64,000 nucleotides of DNA, from assembly GCF_046156175.1 (NCBI RefSeq), contig NZ_JAYLVL010000003.1, forward strand, positions 682,001 through 746,000, written 5' to 3'. Position 1 is the stretch's first letter; every line of letters begins with the position of its first letter. Under the pieces are notes generated by a model, which was given only the letters and a program-made list of their open reading frames with translations, ran no database searches and was not told the DNA's origin. A program made the translations under genes and the position numbers. This document shows, one piece after another, positions 48,448 to 56,803 of the stretch. This DNA is from Lacisediminihabitans sp046156175 (lineage in GTDB: Bacteria > Actinomycetota > Actinomycetes > Actinomycetales > Microbacteriaceae).

Positions 48448-49359
48448 CTAGGCGCGACGGCGGCGCAGCACGGCGTCGAGGTCGGTGTGCGTTTCTGGCT
48501 GCTCTTCGACGAAACCCATTCGGGCGAATCGACTGGGAGCCGTCGGTGCAGCGGGCCTTATCGGAGTGACCTCCGGAGCCTCGTGCGCCTCGCGAAGGCG
48601 GCGCTCGGCATCCGCTGCGGCTTGGCGCAGCTCGGCGGCGGCCTCGAGTGACGCGACGAGTGACCTCTCCGGCGCGGGACGTGACATATACAGGGGCTTC
48701 GGCACGGGAACCGGCGTCCAGGTCGTCTGCACGGGAGCCGGAGGAACGACCACCGCTCGCGGGGCTTCGACGACGACGACGACGGGCCGGGAGCGCAGGC
48801 TGCGGGCGAGTGCGGCTCTGGTTCGGCCGACGGATGCCATCTGCCCGAGCATCCCGATGCTGCCGGCCGTCACGGCGGCGCCGACGGCCAGAAGCATCCA
48901 GGAACCGGAGCCGAGAAGCTGGACGACACCGATACCGGAGGCGACGAGCGCGGCGAACAGCACCGCCGAGGTGATCGCCCGCGAACGTCGAAGCCGCCGG
49001 GAGGCCGGCGAACTGGCCGCGACATCCGCGGCGATAGCGGGCTGGGTCTCGGCCAAGCGGCGGGCGGCGGCTCGCGCGACCGCGGCATCCTGCGCCTCGG
49101 CGATGGCCGCGGTGCGCTGCAGTTGCTTCTTGAGCACGCGCTCCTGCTGGGCGGCGCTGCGAGCGGTCGTCTCCGCACGCACCTCGAGCGGCACCTCGGA
49201 AGTCTCGGCCATGATGCGCAGTGTCTGCTGCAGGCGGAGCGCGTTACGCTCGGTCGCGAGATACTCCCGACGCTGGAGCCAGGTGGGAACGAGGTAGGCG
49301 AGCCAGAGCACGGCGGCAAGGGCGATGATCACGCCCGATCCGACTCCTTCAGCACCCAT
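48448..49359 (-). CDS. GlpR/SepX-like cell-division membrane protein
   Basis: 303 residues, ATG at 49359. An N-terminal helix (about 9-29, IIALAAVLWLAYLVPTWL), a charged coiled-coil cytoplasmic stretch (about 35-125), a pair of helices (about 130-175) and a proline-rich cytoplasmic tail with coiled coil (LEAAAELRQAAADAERRLRE). This arrangement and the place beside rimJ and galU match the GlpR receptor of Corynebacterium and SepX of Streptomyces, which link the divisome to FtsZ or Wag31. Assignment is by architecture and gene order, so moderate. The usual partner gene glp (moeA-like) is missing next door. Confidence 0.68.
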   Translation of the reverse strand: MGAEGVGSGVIIALAAVLWLAYLVPTWLQRREYLATERNALRLQQTLRIMAETSEVPLEVRAETTARSAAQQERVLKKQLQRTAAIAEAQDAAVARAAARRLAETQPAIAADVAASSPASRRLRRSRAITSAVLFAALVASGIGVVQLLGSGSWMLLAVGAAVTAGSIGMLGQMASVGRTRAALARSLRSRPVVVVVEAPRAVVVPPAPVQTTWTPVPVPKPLYMSRPAPERSLVASLEAAAELRQAAADAERRLREAHEAPEVTPIRPAAPTAPSRFARMGFVEEQPETHTDLDAVLRRRRA

Positions 49360-49389
49360 AGCCCTACGGTACGAGGGCTTGGACGATTA

Positions 49390-49408
49390 ACCCTCGATTA
49401 CCGAGGGT
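49390..49408 (-). other. Hairpin over the rimJ stop codon
   Basis: ACCCTCG (49390-49396), loop ATTAC, CGAGGGT (49402-49408). The TAA stop of rimJ (49398-49400) lies in the loop. It separates rimJ from the GlpR-like gene 38 bases on and may act as an attenuator. Confidence 0.5.
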
Positions 49409-50054
49409 GTGTTCCGCGCTGGAGGGACGCATCCCAGTCGGCCTGGGGCACGATCCCTGCCCCCTCGGGCACGCGTCCGTCGAGCCAGCGCCTCAGCACT
49501 CCTGAGGGAAGCTCCTCGGCGACGAGAGCAAAACAGAAATGGTCGCGCCAATCGCCATTGATGTGGATGTAGCGCCGCCGAAGCCCCTCGTATCGGAAGC
49601 CCAGCTTCTCGACCACGCGCAGACTCGGGGCATTCTCCGGGCGGATGCAGATCTCCATGCGATGCAGGCCCACCTGGAAGAAGGCGTAGTCGCTCGCGAG
49701 CGCGACGGCCGTCGGCGTCACTCCCTTGCCGGCGAAGCGTTCCGAGACCCAGTACCCGATGGTCGCCGACGAGAGGGAGCCGTAGGTGATCCCCGAGACG
49801 TTGAGCTGACCGGCGAACTCCCCGTCGTATTCGATGGCGAAGGGAAGGCCGAAACCGGCGCGCGCGTTGGCCTGGAGACTGCGGATGCTGGAGCGCACAT
49901 CGAAACTCATTGCCCCGTGCGGGTTGGTCGCTTCCCATTTGCGCAGCCAGCCGCGGTTCTCGAGGAGTTCGCGCTCGAGTACTCGTGCGTCGCGCAGACG
50001 GATGGGGCGGATAGTCGTCTTGCCCTCACGGAGGGTAGGGATCGGAGTCGCCAC
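49398..50054 (-). CDS. rimJ: RimJ/RimL-family N-acetyltransferase
   Basis: 218 residues. GNAT enzyme that resembles the alanine-N-acetyltransferases of ribosomal proteins. Seen: IRPIRLRDARVLERELLENR at the start, the GNAT core SSATIGYWVSERFAGKGVTP (motif A) and ICIRPENAPSLRVVEKLGFR (motif B), then a family C-terminal stretch. In mycobacteria this gene follows galU and moeA1 and precedes a GlpR-like gene. Here the moeA-like gene is absent and rimJ follows galU directly. The target is probably a ribosomal protein N terminus, but sequence cannot say which. Confidence 0.86.
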   Translation of the reverse strand: MATPIPTLREGKTTIRPIRLRDARVLERELLENRGWLRKWEATNPHGAMSFDVRSSIRSLQANARAGFGLPFAIEYDGEFAGQLNVSGITYGSLSSATIGYWVSERFAGKGVTPTAVALASDYAFFQVGLHRMEICIRPENAPSLRVVEKLGFRYEGLRRRYIHINGDWRDHFCFALVAEELPSGVLRRWLDGRVPEGAGIVPQADWDASLQRGTHPR

Positions 50055-50083
50055 CGCACCAGTCTAGAGCCGGGGCCGGTCCC

Positions 50084-50147
50084 GGTCTCGATACGGCCGC
50101 GGACGGCCTACTCGACCACCCGGGCGCTCGATCAGCGACTACTCGAG
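50084..50147. repeat. Partial copy of the dispersed palindromic element at the galU-rimJ junction
   Basis: GGTCTCGA (50084-50091) and CTACTCGACCACC (50108-50120) copy the left half of the 42749 element. A second CTACTCGAG at 50139-50147 supplies the galU stop codon (TAG in CTCGAGTAG on the minus strand). The element occupies the position where other actinobacteria have glp/moeA. Confidence 0.7.
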
Positions 50148-51032
50148 GGTGCTTGCGAAGTCCTTGAGCCACGGGCGCAGATCCGGGCCCAGGTCGTCAC
50201 GGTCGACCGCGAGCTGCACGATGGCCTTGATGTAGTCGAGACGATCACCGGTGTCGTAGCGGCGACCACGGAAGACGACACCGTATACGCCGCCCGCGAT
50301 GCTCGGGTTCGCCGCGAGCGTCTGGAGCGCATCCGTGAGTTGGATCTCGCCCCCCTTGCCGGCGGGAGTGTGCTCGAGGATGTCGAAGATCTCGGGCTGC
50401 AGCACGTAGCGACCGATGATCGCGTAGTTGGAGGGAGCCTTCTCGCGGGTGGGCTTCTCGACCAGTCCGGTGATCCGCACAACATCCTCGTCGTCGGTGG
50501 CCTCGACTGTGGCGATTCCGTACATGTGTACCTGCGCGGGGTCGACCTCGAGCAGTGCGACGATCGTGGCGTTGCGCTTGCCCTGCTCCTCGAGCATGCG
50601 AGAGAGCAAGACGTCCCGGTCGTCGATGATGTCGTCACCGAGCAACACGGCGAAGGGCTCGTGGCCCACGTGCATCCGGGCGCGCAATACCGCGTGTCCG
50701 AGCCCCTTGGGGTCGCCCTGGCGCACGTAGTGCACCTCGGCGAGATCGGTCGCATAGTTCACTTTGCGGAGGCGCTCGATGTCGCCTTTCATGAGCAGAG
50801 TGGCCTCGAGTTCGCCCACGCGGTCGAAATGATTCTCGAGCGCATTCTTGTTTCGACCCGTGATCATCAATACGTCGGTGAGGCCGGCCGCAACGGCCTC
50901 CTCCACCACATACTGGATCGCCGGCTTGTCGACGACGGGCAGCATCTCCTTGGGCATCGCTTTCGTCGCGGGCAGGAATCGTGTTCCCAGACCCGCGGCG
51001 GGGATGACAGCTTTAGTGATTGTGAAGGCCAT
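50139..51032 (-). CDS. galU: UTP--glucose-1-phosphate uridylyltransferase
   Basis: 297 residues from MAFTITKAVIPAAGLGTRFL. Makes UDP-glucose from UTP and glucose-1-phosphate for glycolipid and polysaccharide synthesis. The nucleotidyltransferase start AAGLGTRFLPATKAMPKEML, the uridine site PIAVLLGDDII-like (FAVLLGDDIIDDRD), GLVEKPTREKAPSNYAIIGR and GKGGEIQLTDAL are all present. Its predicted -10 (TATACC) is only 9 nt before the ATG, with no Shine-Dalgarno, so the message is probably leaderless. The final LE* codons lie in a dispersed repeat. Divergent from the 5-FCL gene. Confident. Confidence 0.96.
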   Translation of the reverse strand: MAFTITKAVIPAAGLGTRFLPATKAMPKEMLPVVDKPAIQYVVEEAVAAGLTDVLMITGRNKNALENHFDRVGELEATLLMKGDIERLRKVNYATDLAEVHYVRQGDPKGLGHAVLRARMHVGHEPFAVLLGDDIIDDRDVLLSRMLEEQGKRNATIVALLEVDPAQVHMYGIATVEATDDEDVVRITGLVEKPTREKAPSNYAIIGRYVLQPEIFDILEHTPAGKGGEIQLTDALQTLAANPSIAGGVYGVVFRGRRYDTGDRLDYIKAIVQLAVDRDDLGPDLRPWLKDFASTLE

Positions 51033-51041
51033 GGCGCTAAG

Positions 51042-51071
51042 GGTATACGACCACCATTTCGACGGCGTTAA
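51042..51071 (-). promoter_or_regulatory. galU: Predicted galU promoter
   Basis: Minus-strand TTAACG (51066-51071), an 18-bp gap and TATACC (51042-51047). With the usual start about 7 nt on, the transcript would begin 2-3 nt before the ATG at 51032, giving a leaderless message. Confidence 0.6.
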
Positions 51072-51115
51072 CTCGACACGGACCATAGACTTGGGCGCGT
51101 GAACGGGGTACGCGA

Positions 51116-51694
51116 GTGACAGGAGACGAGAGAAACCAGAAGCGCGCCCTCCGGGCCGAGCTTCGGGAGCGCCGGCGCATCATGACCACCCGGGAGCGGG
51201 AACAGACCACCACCCAACTGTGCGACCACCTCATCGAGTTGGCCACGCGACTGCGGGTGAGCTCGGTCGCGGCCTACCTTCCGACGACGGAGGAGCCGAA
51301 CATCCGGCCGTTCCTCAACTGGGCGGATGCGCAGAAGATCCGCATCCTCTACCCGATCTCGCGCGATGACGGTCTGCTCGACTGGACCGTCGGCGACGGT
51401 GAAACGGAGATCGAAGGCCTGTTCGGCATGCCGGAGCCGGTGGGCGAGCTGCTCGGACCCATCGCCATCAATGACGTCGACCTGATCCTCGTGCCGGCGG
51501 CATCCGTCGACCGCACGGGAATGCGCATGGGTTGGGGCCGCGGCTATTTCGATCGCACCCTCGGATCCATGGAGAAGTGCCCGCCGGTCTATGCTGTGAT
51601 CTTCGACAGGGAGTTGGTCGACAGTGTGCCGAGCGAGGTGCACGACAAGCGCGTGGACGGTGTCGTCACCCCCAGCGCCATCGTCAGCTTCTGA
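51116..51694 (+). CDS. 5-Formyltetrahydrofolate cyclo-ligase
   Basis: 192 residues with a GTG start and GGGG upstream. Converts 5-formyl-THF to 5,10-methenyl-THF using ATP. N-terminal basic helix KRALRAELRERRRIMTTRER, then VAAYLPTTEEPNIRPFLNW, and the family motif VDLILVPAASVDRTGMRMGWGRGYFDRTL-type segment (here MGWGRGYFDRTLG at about 140) with the ATP-loop glycines. It ends VDGVVTPSAIVSF. A six-codon frame (GTG 51099 to TGA 51119) overlaps its GTG start; this could be a tiny leader peptide. Divergent from galU, as in other actinobacteria, and followed by fmdB and mscL. Confident. Confidence 0.93.
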   Translation: MTGDERNQKRALRAELRERRRIMTTREREQTTTQLCDHLIELATRLRVSSVAAYLPTTEEPNIRPFLNWADAQKIRILYPISRDDGLLDWTVGDGETEIEGLFGMPEPVGELLGPIAINDVDLILVPAASVDRTGMRMGWGRGYFDRTLGSMEKCPPVYAVIFDRELVDSVPSEVHDKRVDGVVTPSAIVSF

Positions 51695-51720
51695 CTTCCC
51701 CCCAACGACTGAGGACCTCC

Positions 51721-52101
51721 GTGCCCACCTATTCCTACCGCTGTGCGAACTGCGACTACGCGTTCGACCAGTACCAGGCGTTCACGGATGACTCCCTGAC
51801 CGTCTGCCCCAACTGCGGCCAGTCCCAGCTGCGCAAGGTCTTCAACTCCATCGGCGTGAGCTTCACCGGCTCCGGTTTCTACCGCAACGACAGCCGGGCG
51901 GAGAAGTCGACCTCAGCGTCGGGATCATCGAACTCGTCGTCGTCCTCGCCGTCGGAGTCGGCATCCGTGACGACATCCGATGCCCCCGCCGCGAAGTCCG
52001 AAAAAAGTAGCTCGAAGGGTGAAACAAAAGCGCTGAAATCCCCCGCCCCGAAATCTGGCACGGTATCTTCGAATTCCCCCACCGGTCCCGCCGGTTCGTA
52101 G
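51721..52101 (+). CDS. FmdB-family zinc ribbon protein
   Basis: 126 residues from a GTG at 51721 with GAGGA before it; frames longer upstream belong to the 5-FCL gene. The first 55 residues are the zinc ribbon: YSYRCANCDYAFDQYQ and TVCPNCGQSQLRKVFN, giving Cys-x-x-Cys twice, then SIGVSFTGSGFYRNDSR. The rest is a long Ser/Ala/Lys-rich disordered tail. Family members are regulatory or nucleic-acid-binding by suggestion only. It lies between 5-FCL and mscL on the same strand, the same neighbourhood as in mycobacteria. Confidence 0.9.
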   Translation: MPTYSYRCANCDYAFDQYQAFTDDSLTVCPNCGQSQLRKVFNSIGVSFTGSGFYRNDSRAEKSTSASGSSNSSSSSPSESASVTTSDAPAAKSEKSSSKGETKALKSPAPKSGTVSSNSPTGPAGS

Positions 52102-52131
52102 CTCTCGATGAGAGACAGCAGAGGAGTTTCC

Positions 52132-52611
52132 GTGCTCAAAGGTTTCAAAGAATTCATTCTTCGCGGCAATGTGATCGACCTCGCGGTCGGCATCATCATC
52201 GGCGCGGCGTTCACCGCTATCGTCACGGCCTTGGTGGCTGGTGTCTTCAACCCTCTCATCGGGGCTCTGTTCAACGCTGCTGACCTGAAGGATGCCATCA
52301 AGGTACCGATCCCGACCGTGAGCGGGAAGACCGCCTACATCGCATTCGGATCGGTAATCGCCGCCGTCATTCAGTTCCTGATCATCGCTTTCGTCGTCTA
52401 CTTCGCGATCGTGCTGCCGGTCAACCACCTGGGCAAGATCGCCTTCGCCAAGCAGAAGCAGGAGGAGGAGGCCACGCCGGCCGACCTGCCACCTACCGAG
52501 ACCGAGCTGCTCATCCAGATCCGCGACCTGCTCGCCGGACGCCCGTCGCCCGAGGGTGACCACAGCCAGCCCGCAACAGCGCCGACCGGTGGAGCGCACG
52601 CGGCTCAGTAG
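52132..52611 (+). CDS. mscL: Large-conductance mechanosensitive channel
   Basis: 159 residues from a GTG at 52132 with GGAG 6 nt upstream; an earlier frame start lacks one. Pentameric inner-membrane channel that opens on osmotic downshock. The N-terminal amphipathic helix MLKGFKEFILRGNVIDLAVG and first membrane helix, a periplasmic loop, the second helix (VIAAVIQFLIIAFVVYFAIV) and the cytoplasmic helix are all present. A C-terminal tail of about 50 residues is Pro/Ala/Glu-rich and longer than in E. coli MscL (136 residues). Start coupling to fmdB is loose. Confident. Confidence 0.97.
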   Translation: MLKGFKEFILRGNVIDLAVGIIIGAAFTAIVTALVAGVFNPLIGALFNAADLKDAIKVPIPTVSGKTAYIAFGSVIAAVIQFLIIAFVVYFAIVLPVNHLGKIAFAKQKQEEEATPADLPPTETELLIQIRDLLAGRPSPEGDHSQPATAPTGGAHAAQ

Positions 52612-52915
52612 CATTTCGGCCGGCCTTCCGGCACAGGAATCCGGGCCAGTGGGGTCACGAGGGGTCGGCAAGCCGACCCGGAGTGGGCGCGGTGGCCCGG
52701 ATTTCGTGCGTGAGTGCGACTCGGAACGCCCGGGCGAGGATCAGTGCGTCTGGCCCCAGTGGGGCGGTTTGTCGGCTTTCAGTCGTTCGTCATTCTCGTT
52801 CTCGGCGTGACGGGGAGGTTCCTTTTGCGGGTTCGGGTCTGAACCGGCTATCGCCTCGGTGGTCACCCGTCGGCGCGGTCGATCGCGCGGCGTGGGGGCG
52901 TCGTGCTTTCCCACG
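52612..52915. other. Intergenic region after mscL
   Basis: 304 bases between two converging genes. GGGTCGGC/GCCGACCC (52662-52679, AA loop) is a perfect 8-bp hairpin that could end mscL. The only other candidate is the weak minus-strand frame at 52741-52866. No other repeat, promoter or RNA could be recognised. Confidence 0.5.
52741..52866 (-). CDS. Possible small hypothetical protein
   Basis: 41 codons from a GTG at 52866, 50 bases after the pseudo-helicase stop on the same strand. The peptide is hydrophilic: AIAGSDPNPQKEPPRHAENE and then NDERLKADKPPHWGQTH. The C-terminal ERLKADKPPHW phrase has the look of a conserved tail rather than random GC-rich coding, which is the only reason for listing it. 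No Shine-Dalgarno is seen, and the frame is open for another 23 codons upstream. It could equally be noise. Confidence 0.3.
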   Translation of the reverse strand: MTTEAIAGSDPNPQKEPPRHAENENDERLKADKPPHWGQTH

Positions 52916-55900
52916 TCAGCCCTGGTGTGCCGCACTACCGGCCGTGCCGACGATCGGGATGGGCTGGGTCTCCGGAGCCACGGCTGACGCGCCGAGCATC
53001 GTCACGATGCGGTCCGCGACGACATCCGGCTCGCTGAACAGTTCGAAGGCGTGAACACGCAGGTAGTGCCATCCGAGCCGGCGCAGCATCTCTGGGCGCA
53101 GCCGCAGCGACTCCCGAAGGCTCGAGCCGTGCAGTACAGAGTCGGTCTCGATGGTGAGGCACATGCCCTGGTGGGATGCTACGAGCCCGAGCTTGCCGCG
53201 GTGACCGAGAGCCACGCGCAGGCCGCGCAGCTGCAGGCGCCTGGCGAGGTCGACGAGCATCGGCTCGCTGTCGTCCGAGGATGCTCCGAGCGCGTTGCGG
53301 GCGGTGACGTCGGTGAGGATCTCCGCGAGGGCGATCGCGCCGAAGTGCATGCGATCCTCGTCGATGTCCTGCGCTTCGAAGCAGGTGACGATCACCATCG
53401 AACGGCGGGCACGGGTCATCGCGACCGCGAGAAGCCGCTCTCCCCCCGGACGACCGAGGGCGCCGAAGTCCGAGAGCACCCGTCCGTGCGGGGTGCGTCC
53501 GTAGCCGATGGAGAAGATCACGCGGTCGCGACTCTGGGCGACGGCCTGTTCGATCGTCGTCACCGTGAAGGGCTCCGGTCGGTCGCCGAGCACGAAGTCA
53601 CTGAGCTCCGGGCGGCCAGAGGTGGCTGCGAGCACTGCCTGCTGCACACGCACCGCGTGGCGCGCGCTGGCCGTGATCACCATGAGGGATTCGTGCGGAC
53701 GGGTTGCCGCGTGCTCGATGACGAGCTCGACCGCACGATTGACCTCGGCATCGACGCTCTCGACGCCGCCGGACTCCGGGTCGGGCATACCCGATCCGTC
53801 GGCCAGGAAGTCGAGGCGGATGCTTCCGTGCCCGAGAAAGCTCCCGGCCCACGGGAACGACTCGATCTTGCCGGCGTAGAAGCGGCGGTTGACCAGTTCG
53901 GCGAGGTCTTCTCCGCCGGCGCGGTAGCTGCGGGTGAGAGCGAGCGTTGGCAGGAGGGACGACAGTCGTGCGAGCGCGGAATCGGCGTGCAGGGCATCGA
54001 GCGCCTCGGCGTCGATCTGTGAGGCATCGACGGAGCCGGCCAACCCGATGGTGAAGGGCGACGGCGTCTGGGTGACCGGATCGCCGAAGGCCACAGTCTG
54101 CTTGCCGCGGCGGATGGCGCCCAGGTTCTCGGCGAGAGTCGTGGCGCCGGCGTCCACCAGAACGACGGTGTCGAAGGCCAGGGTGTCGGTGATGCCGGCC
54201 ACCTCGTAGGGCGACGCGAGCCAGACCGGCGCGATCGTTCGCGAGAGGTGCGGGGCAGCCTCCTGCAGGTCTCTGGCGTCCACCGCTCCGCCTCGCAGGG
54301 CGGTCTTGAGCGCGCTCGCCTCTTCCGGCCAGTCCACGAGACCGATGCTCCAGTTCTCGGCCAGCTGCCAGGCCAGCAGCTGGGCACTACCGGCGGCGTG
54401 GGCCTCGTCCACGAGCCGGAAGTCCGCCTCGAGACGATCGAGCACTGAGGTGTTCGCGTTGAGCAGGGCGCGATCGGCTTCGAGAAGGGACTCGAGCGCC
54501 GACTGCCACCAGGCGAGTTCCAGTTCGGCGGCGACCTGCTCGTCGGGCACGTGGCGCGAAGCGAGGTCGTCGAGAAGCGGGTCGAGCTGGAGGTGCCGGA
54601 GGGTCGCGCGCAACTCGGCGCGCTCCTGGAGGTTGTTCAGCACATCCGACTCGGCGGCGAGAGCGGCGATCCGTTCGGTGAGGATGTGGATCGGCAGGTG
54701 GATCAGCTGCGTCTCGCGCGTCACCGCACCGAGCGGTTCATCGAGGAAATCGAGGTCCTGGGCCACCTGCTGGTAGGCCACCTGCACGTCGGCGATGCCG
54801 ACCGGTACCTCCGGCGTGACTCCCGCCGCGACGAAGCGCTGCCAGAGGATGCGCTGCTGCTGGATGTGCTGCAGGCTCTCGTTGATGTCACCGATGTGCA
54901 CGCCCGGACGCACGTACTCTCGCGCGAGCTTCTTGAGCCGGCGGCGGTTCGCGGAGGACATCTCCGGAGAATCCTTGCGGGCGGAGGTCGCCGCGATCAG
55001 CTCGCTGAGCGAACGGTCGAACACCACGGGAAGGAACCGGTCGAGGGTGTCGCGGATGTCGATGAGCAGTCGAAGGTAGATGCCGAGTTCGTTGATCGTC
55101 TCGAATGGCCGCATGCGCGTGCCGGAGATGAGGTCGCTCGCCCGTTCGAGCAGGCGCGGCAGCTCGGTGTGGTGCAACTGCTTGGCGATGGCGTGCGCGC
55201 GCGAGGCCGCCTCGCTCGTCGCGAAGGTGGCTCCGTACCAGGGCGAATCGCCCGGGCCGTAGCGGAACTCGCCGAGGCCGGCGGCTTCGACCATCGCGCG
55301 GGCGGCGCCGGCGCGGTCATCCGCCATCAGCTCGACGGACTGGCGGGACAGTCGCGCTGTGGTGGCGGGCGGGTCGGGCAGGAGTGCGAGGCGGGAGAGC
55401 TCGGTGAGGCAGTCGAGCACCGAGACACGCACAGCCGGGTCGGTGCGCGCGACCGCACCGCGGTAGTCGAGCAGCACCTTGCGCAGGCGAACGAGGGCGT
55501 CATCCACTTCGCCGATCTGGGGCGCGCGGGACTTCTCGTTGCGACCGATCGAGCGGATGAGGTCGCGGCGAAGGGTGCCGGGAGCGACCGCGAGGCCGGC
55601 GAGGCCGACATCCCCGAAGCGCTGCGCGATACCCGCGAGCGAGGAGCGCCGAGCGCTGACAACCAGCACGCGCTTGTTCTGGCTGACCAAGGCACCGATG
55701 GCGTTCACGATGGTCTGGGTGGCACCGGTGCCCGGCAGGGTCTTGACGACGACGGAGTTTCCGGCCGCGATCTGGGCGATCACATTCTCCTGCTCGGCAT
55801 CCGCATCGAGCAGCAGGGTGTCGGTCTCCGGGGTGCGCCGGTCGGGGGTCTGCGGCTCGACTGGGGCGTAGCTCTCCTCGATGGCCCACTTGGCCGAGGG

Positions 55901-56692
55901 ATTTCCCGCGAGGGCATCGAGCAGCGGATGTTCGAGGTCGCCCGCATCGGACTCCATGGCACGGGACACGTCCGCGAAGGAGGAGACGACGAGTCGCGGC
56001 TGAACATTGAACCACTCGAGATGGGAGGTGAGGCCGCGCAGCCGATCGATCACGGGATTGGGCTTGAACGAACCGTCCTCCTCGGCGAGCGCCACGAAGG
56101 CTTCGGCATCGAGGGAGATCTGGAACTGTGCCTCGAGCGCACGGGAGAGCTCCGGGTTGAGGAACGGCGCCCCCTTGAGCTTGAGTTCGAAATTGCTCCC
56201 GTAGCGGCGGATGGCCAGCGGACGCAACAGCACGGGCGCCCGGAACTGCACGCCCTCGTGCTGCCACTCGGCGATCCCGATACCCAGGTGGATCGAGTCG
56301 ATGCCGCGAGCGGTGGCGAGCTCGAGACTCTTGTCGGCGATCTCGGCAGCGGCGATCTTCGCCGCCCTCAGGGCGATGTCATCCCGGATCAGGTTGGAGA
56401 GCAGCGTCGACTTGCCGGTGATGAACTGCGCGAGGCCACCCGGATGCGTCGCGCCGAGCTCGATGCGCGTGCGCGGCCCGTCCACGAAATGCAACAGCGG
56501 AGACACGCCGCCGATGCCGCCGAGTTGCGACCGCCAGCCCTGCCAGGTGGGCTCGGCCACGTTGGAGAGCGAATAGTTGGGGTCGCCGAGGGTCAGCGCG
56601 TGCGGCGCGGTCACCTGTCGCTCCGCATGGGCATGGCTATCGCTCGGCTCCGCGAAGAAGTCGTCATCCTGAGGTCTATTGGCACGCCACAC
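52916..56692 (-). CDS. Large SF1 helicase-like protein with degenerate ATPase motifs
   Basis: 1258 residues. The order resembles Upf1/DUF4011-type AAA helicases: an N-terminal region of about 300 residues, then a Walker A-like segment TLPGTGATQT (319-326) in which the lysine position is Ala324; a long helical insertion (about 400-800); a Walker B-like VVLVDAGA with Asp847 but Ala848 where Glu is expected; a TRSYRAGGEDL motif; and AVAMTRARRSMVIVT (motif VI-like). The C terminus has ETDSVLHG and RPEMLRRLGWHYLRVH, like a Vsr-type nuclease domain. It may bind but not hydrolyse ATP. Ordinary neighbours, no operon. Role unknown. Confidence 0.7.
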   Translation of the reverse strand: MWRANRPQDDDFFAEPSDSHAHAERQVTAPHALTLGDPNYSLSNVAEPTWQGWRSQLGGIGGVSPLLHFVDGPRTRIELGATHPGGLAQFITGKSTLLSNLIRDDIALRAAKIAAAEIADKSLELATARGIDSIHLGIGIAEWQHEGVQFRAPVLLRPLAIRRYGSNFELKLKGAPFLNPELSRALEAQFQISLDAEAFVALAEEDGSFKPNPVIDRLRGLTSHLEWFNVQPRLVVSSFADVSRAMESDAGDLEHPLLDALAGNPSAKWAIEESYAPVEPQTPDRRTPETDTLLLDADAEQENVIAQIAAGNSVVVKTLPGTGATQTIVNAIGALVSQNKRVLVVSARRSSLAGIAQRFGDVGLAGLAVAPGTLRRDLIRSIGRNEKSRAPQIGEVDDALVRLRKVLLDYRGAVARTDPAVRVSVLDCLTELSRLALLPDPPATTARLSRQSVELMADDRAGAARAMVEAAGLGEFRYGPGDSPWYGATFATSEAASRAHAIAKQLHHTELPRLLERASDLISGTRMRPFETINELGIYLRLLIDIRDTLDRFLPVVFDRSLSELIAATSARKDSPEMSSANRRRLKKLAREYVRPGVHIGDINESLQHIQQQRILWQRFVAAGVTPEVPVGIADVQVAYQQVAQDLDFLDEPLGAVTRETQLIHLPIHILTERIAALAAESDVLNNLQERAELRATLRHLQLDPLLDDLASRHVPDEQVAAELELAWWQSALESLLEADRALLNANTSVLDRLEADFRLVDEAHAAGSAQLLAWQLAENWSIGLVDWPEEASALKTALRGGAVDARDLQEAAPHLSRTIAPVWLASPYEVAGITDTLAFDTVVLVDAGATTLAENLGAIRRGKQTVAFGDPVTQTPSPFTIGLAGSVDASQIDAEALDALHADSALARLSSLLPTLALTRSYRAGGEDLAELVNRRFYAGKIESFPWAGSFLGHGSIRLDFLADGSGMPDPESGGVESVDAEVNRAVELVIEHAATRPHESLMVITASARHAVRVQQAVLAATSGRPELSDFVLGDRPEPFTVTTIEQAVAQSRDRVIFSIGYGRTPHGRVLSDFGALGRPGGERLLAVAMTRARRSMVIVTCFEAQDIDEDRMHFGAIALAEILTDVTARNALGASSDDSEPMLVDLARRLQLRGLRVALGHRGKLGLVASHQGMCLTIETDSVLHGSSLRESLRLRPEMLRRLGWHYLRVHAFELFSEPDVVADRIVTMLGASAVAPETQPIPIVGTAGSAAHQG

Positions 56693-56803
56693 AGGGCCAC
56701 CTTAACGGGGGCGCCGCGGAATGTCGGGAGATAGCGGGGAGTTTCGTCGCGCGCCGGGTTTGCGCCCTGCTCGCCACCGGGCGCGAAACGTAAGATACCG
56801 GCC

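Noticed and set aside
48448..49359. A second meaning of the GlpR-like gene as a glycerol-3-phosphate regulator
   Set aside because: The name GlpR is shared with the DeoR-type repressor, but this protein has membrane helices and no helix-turn-helix.
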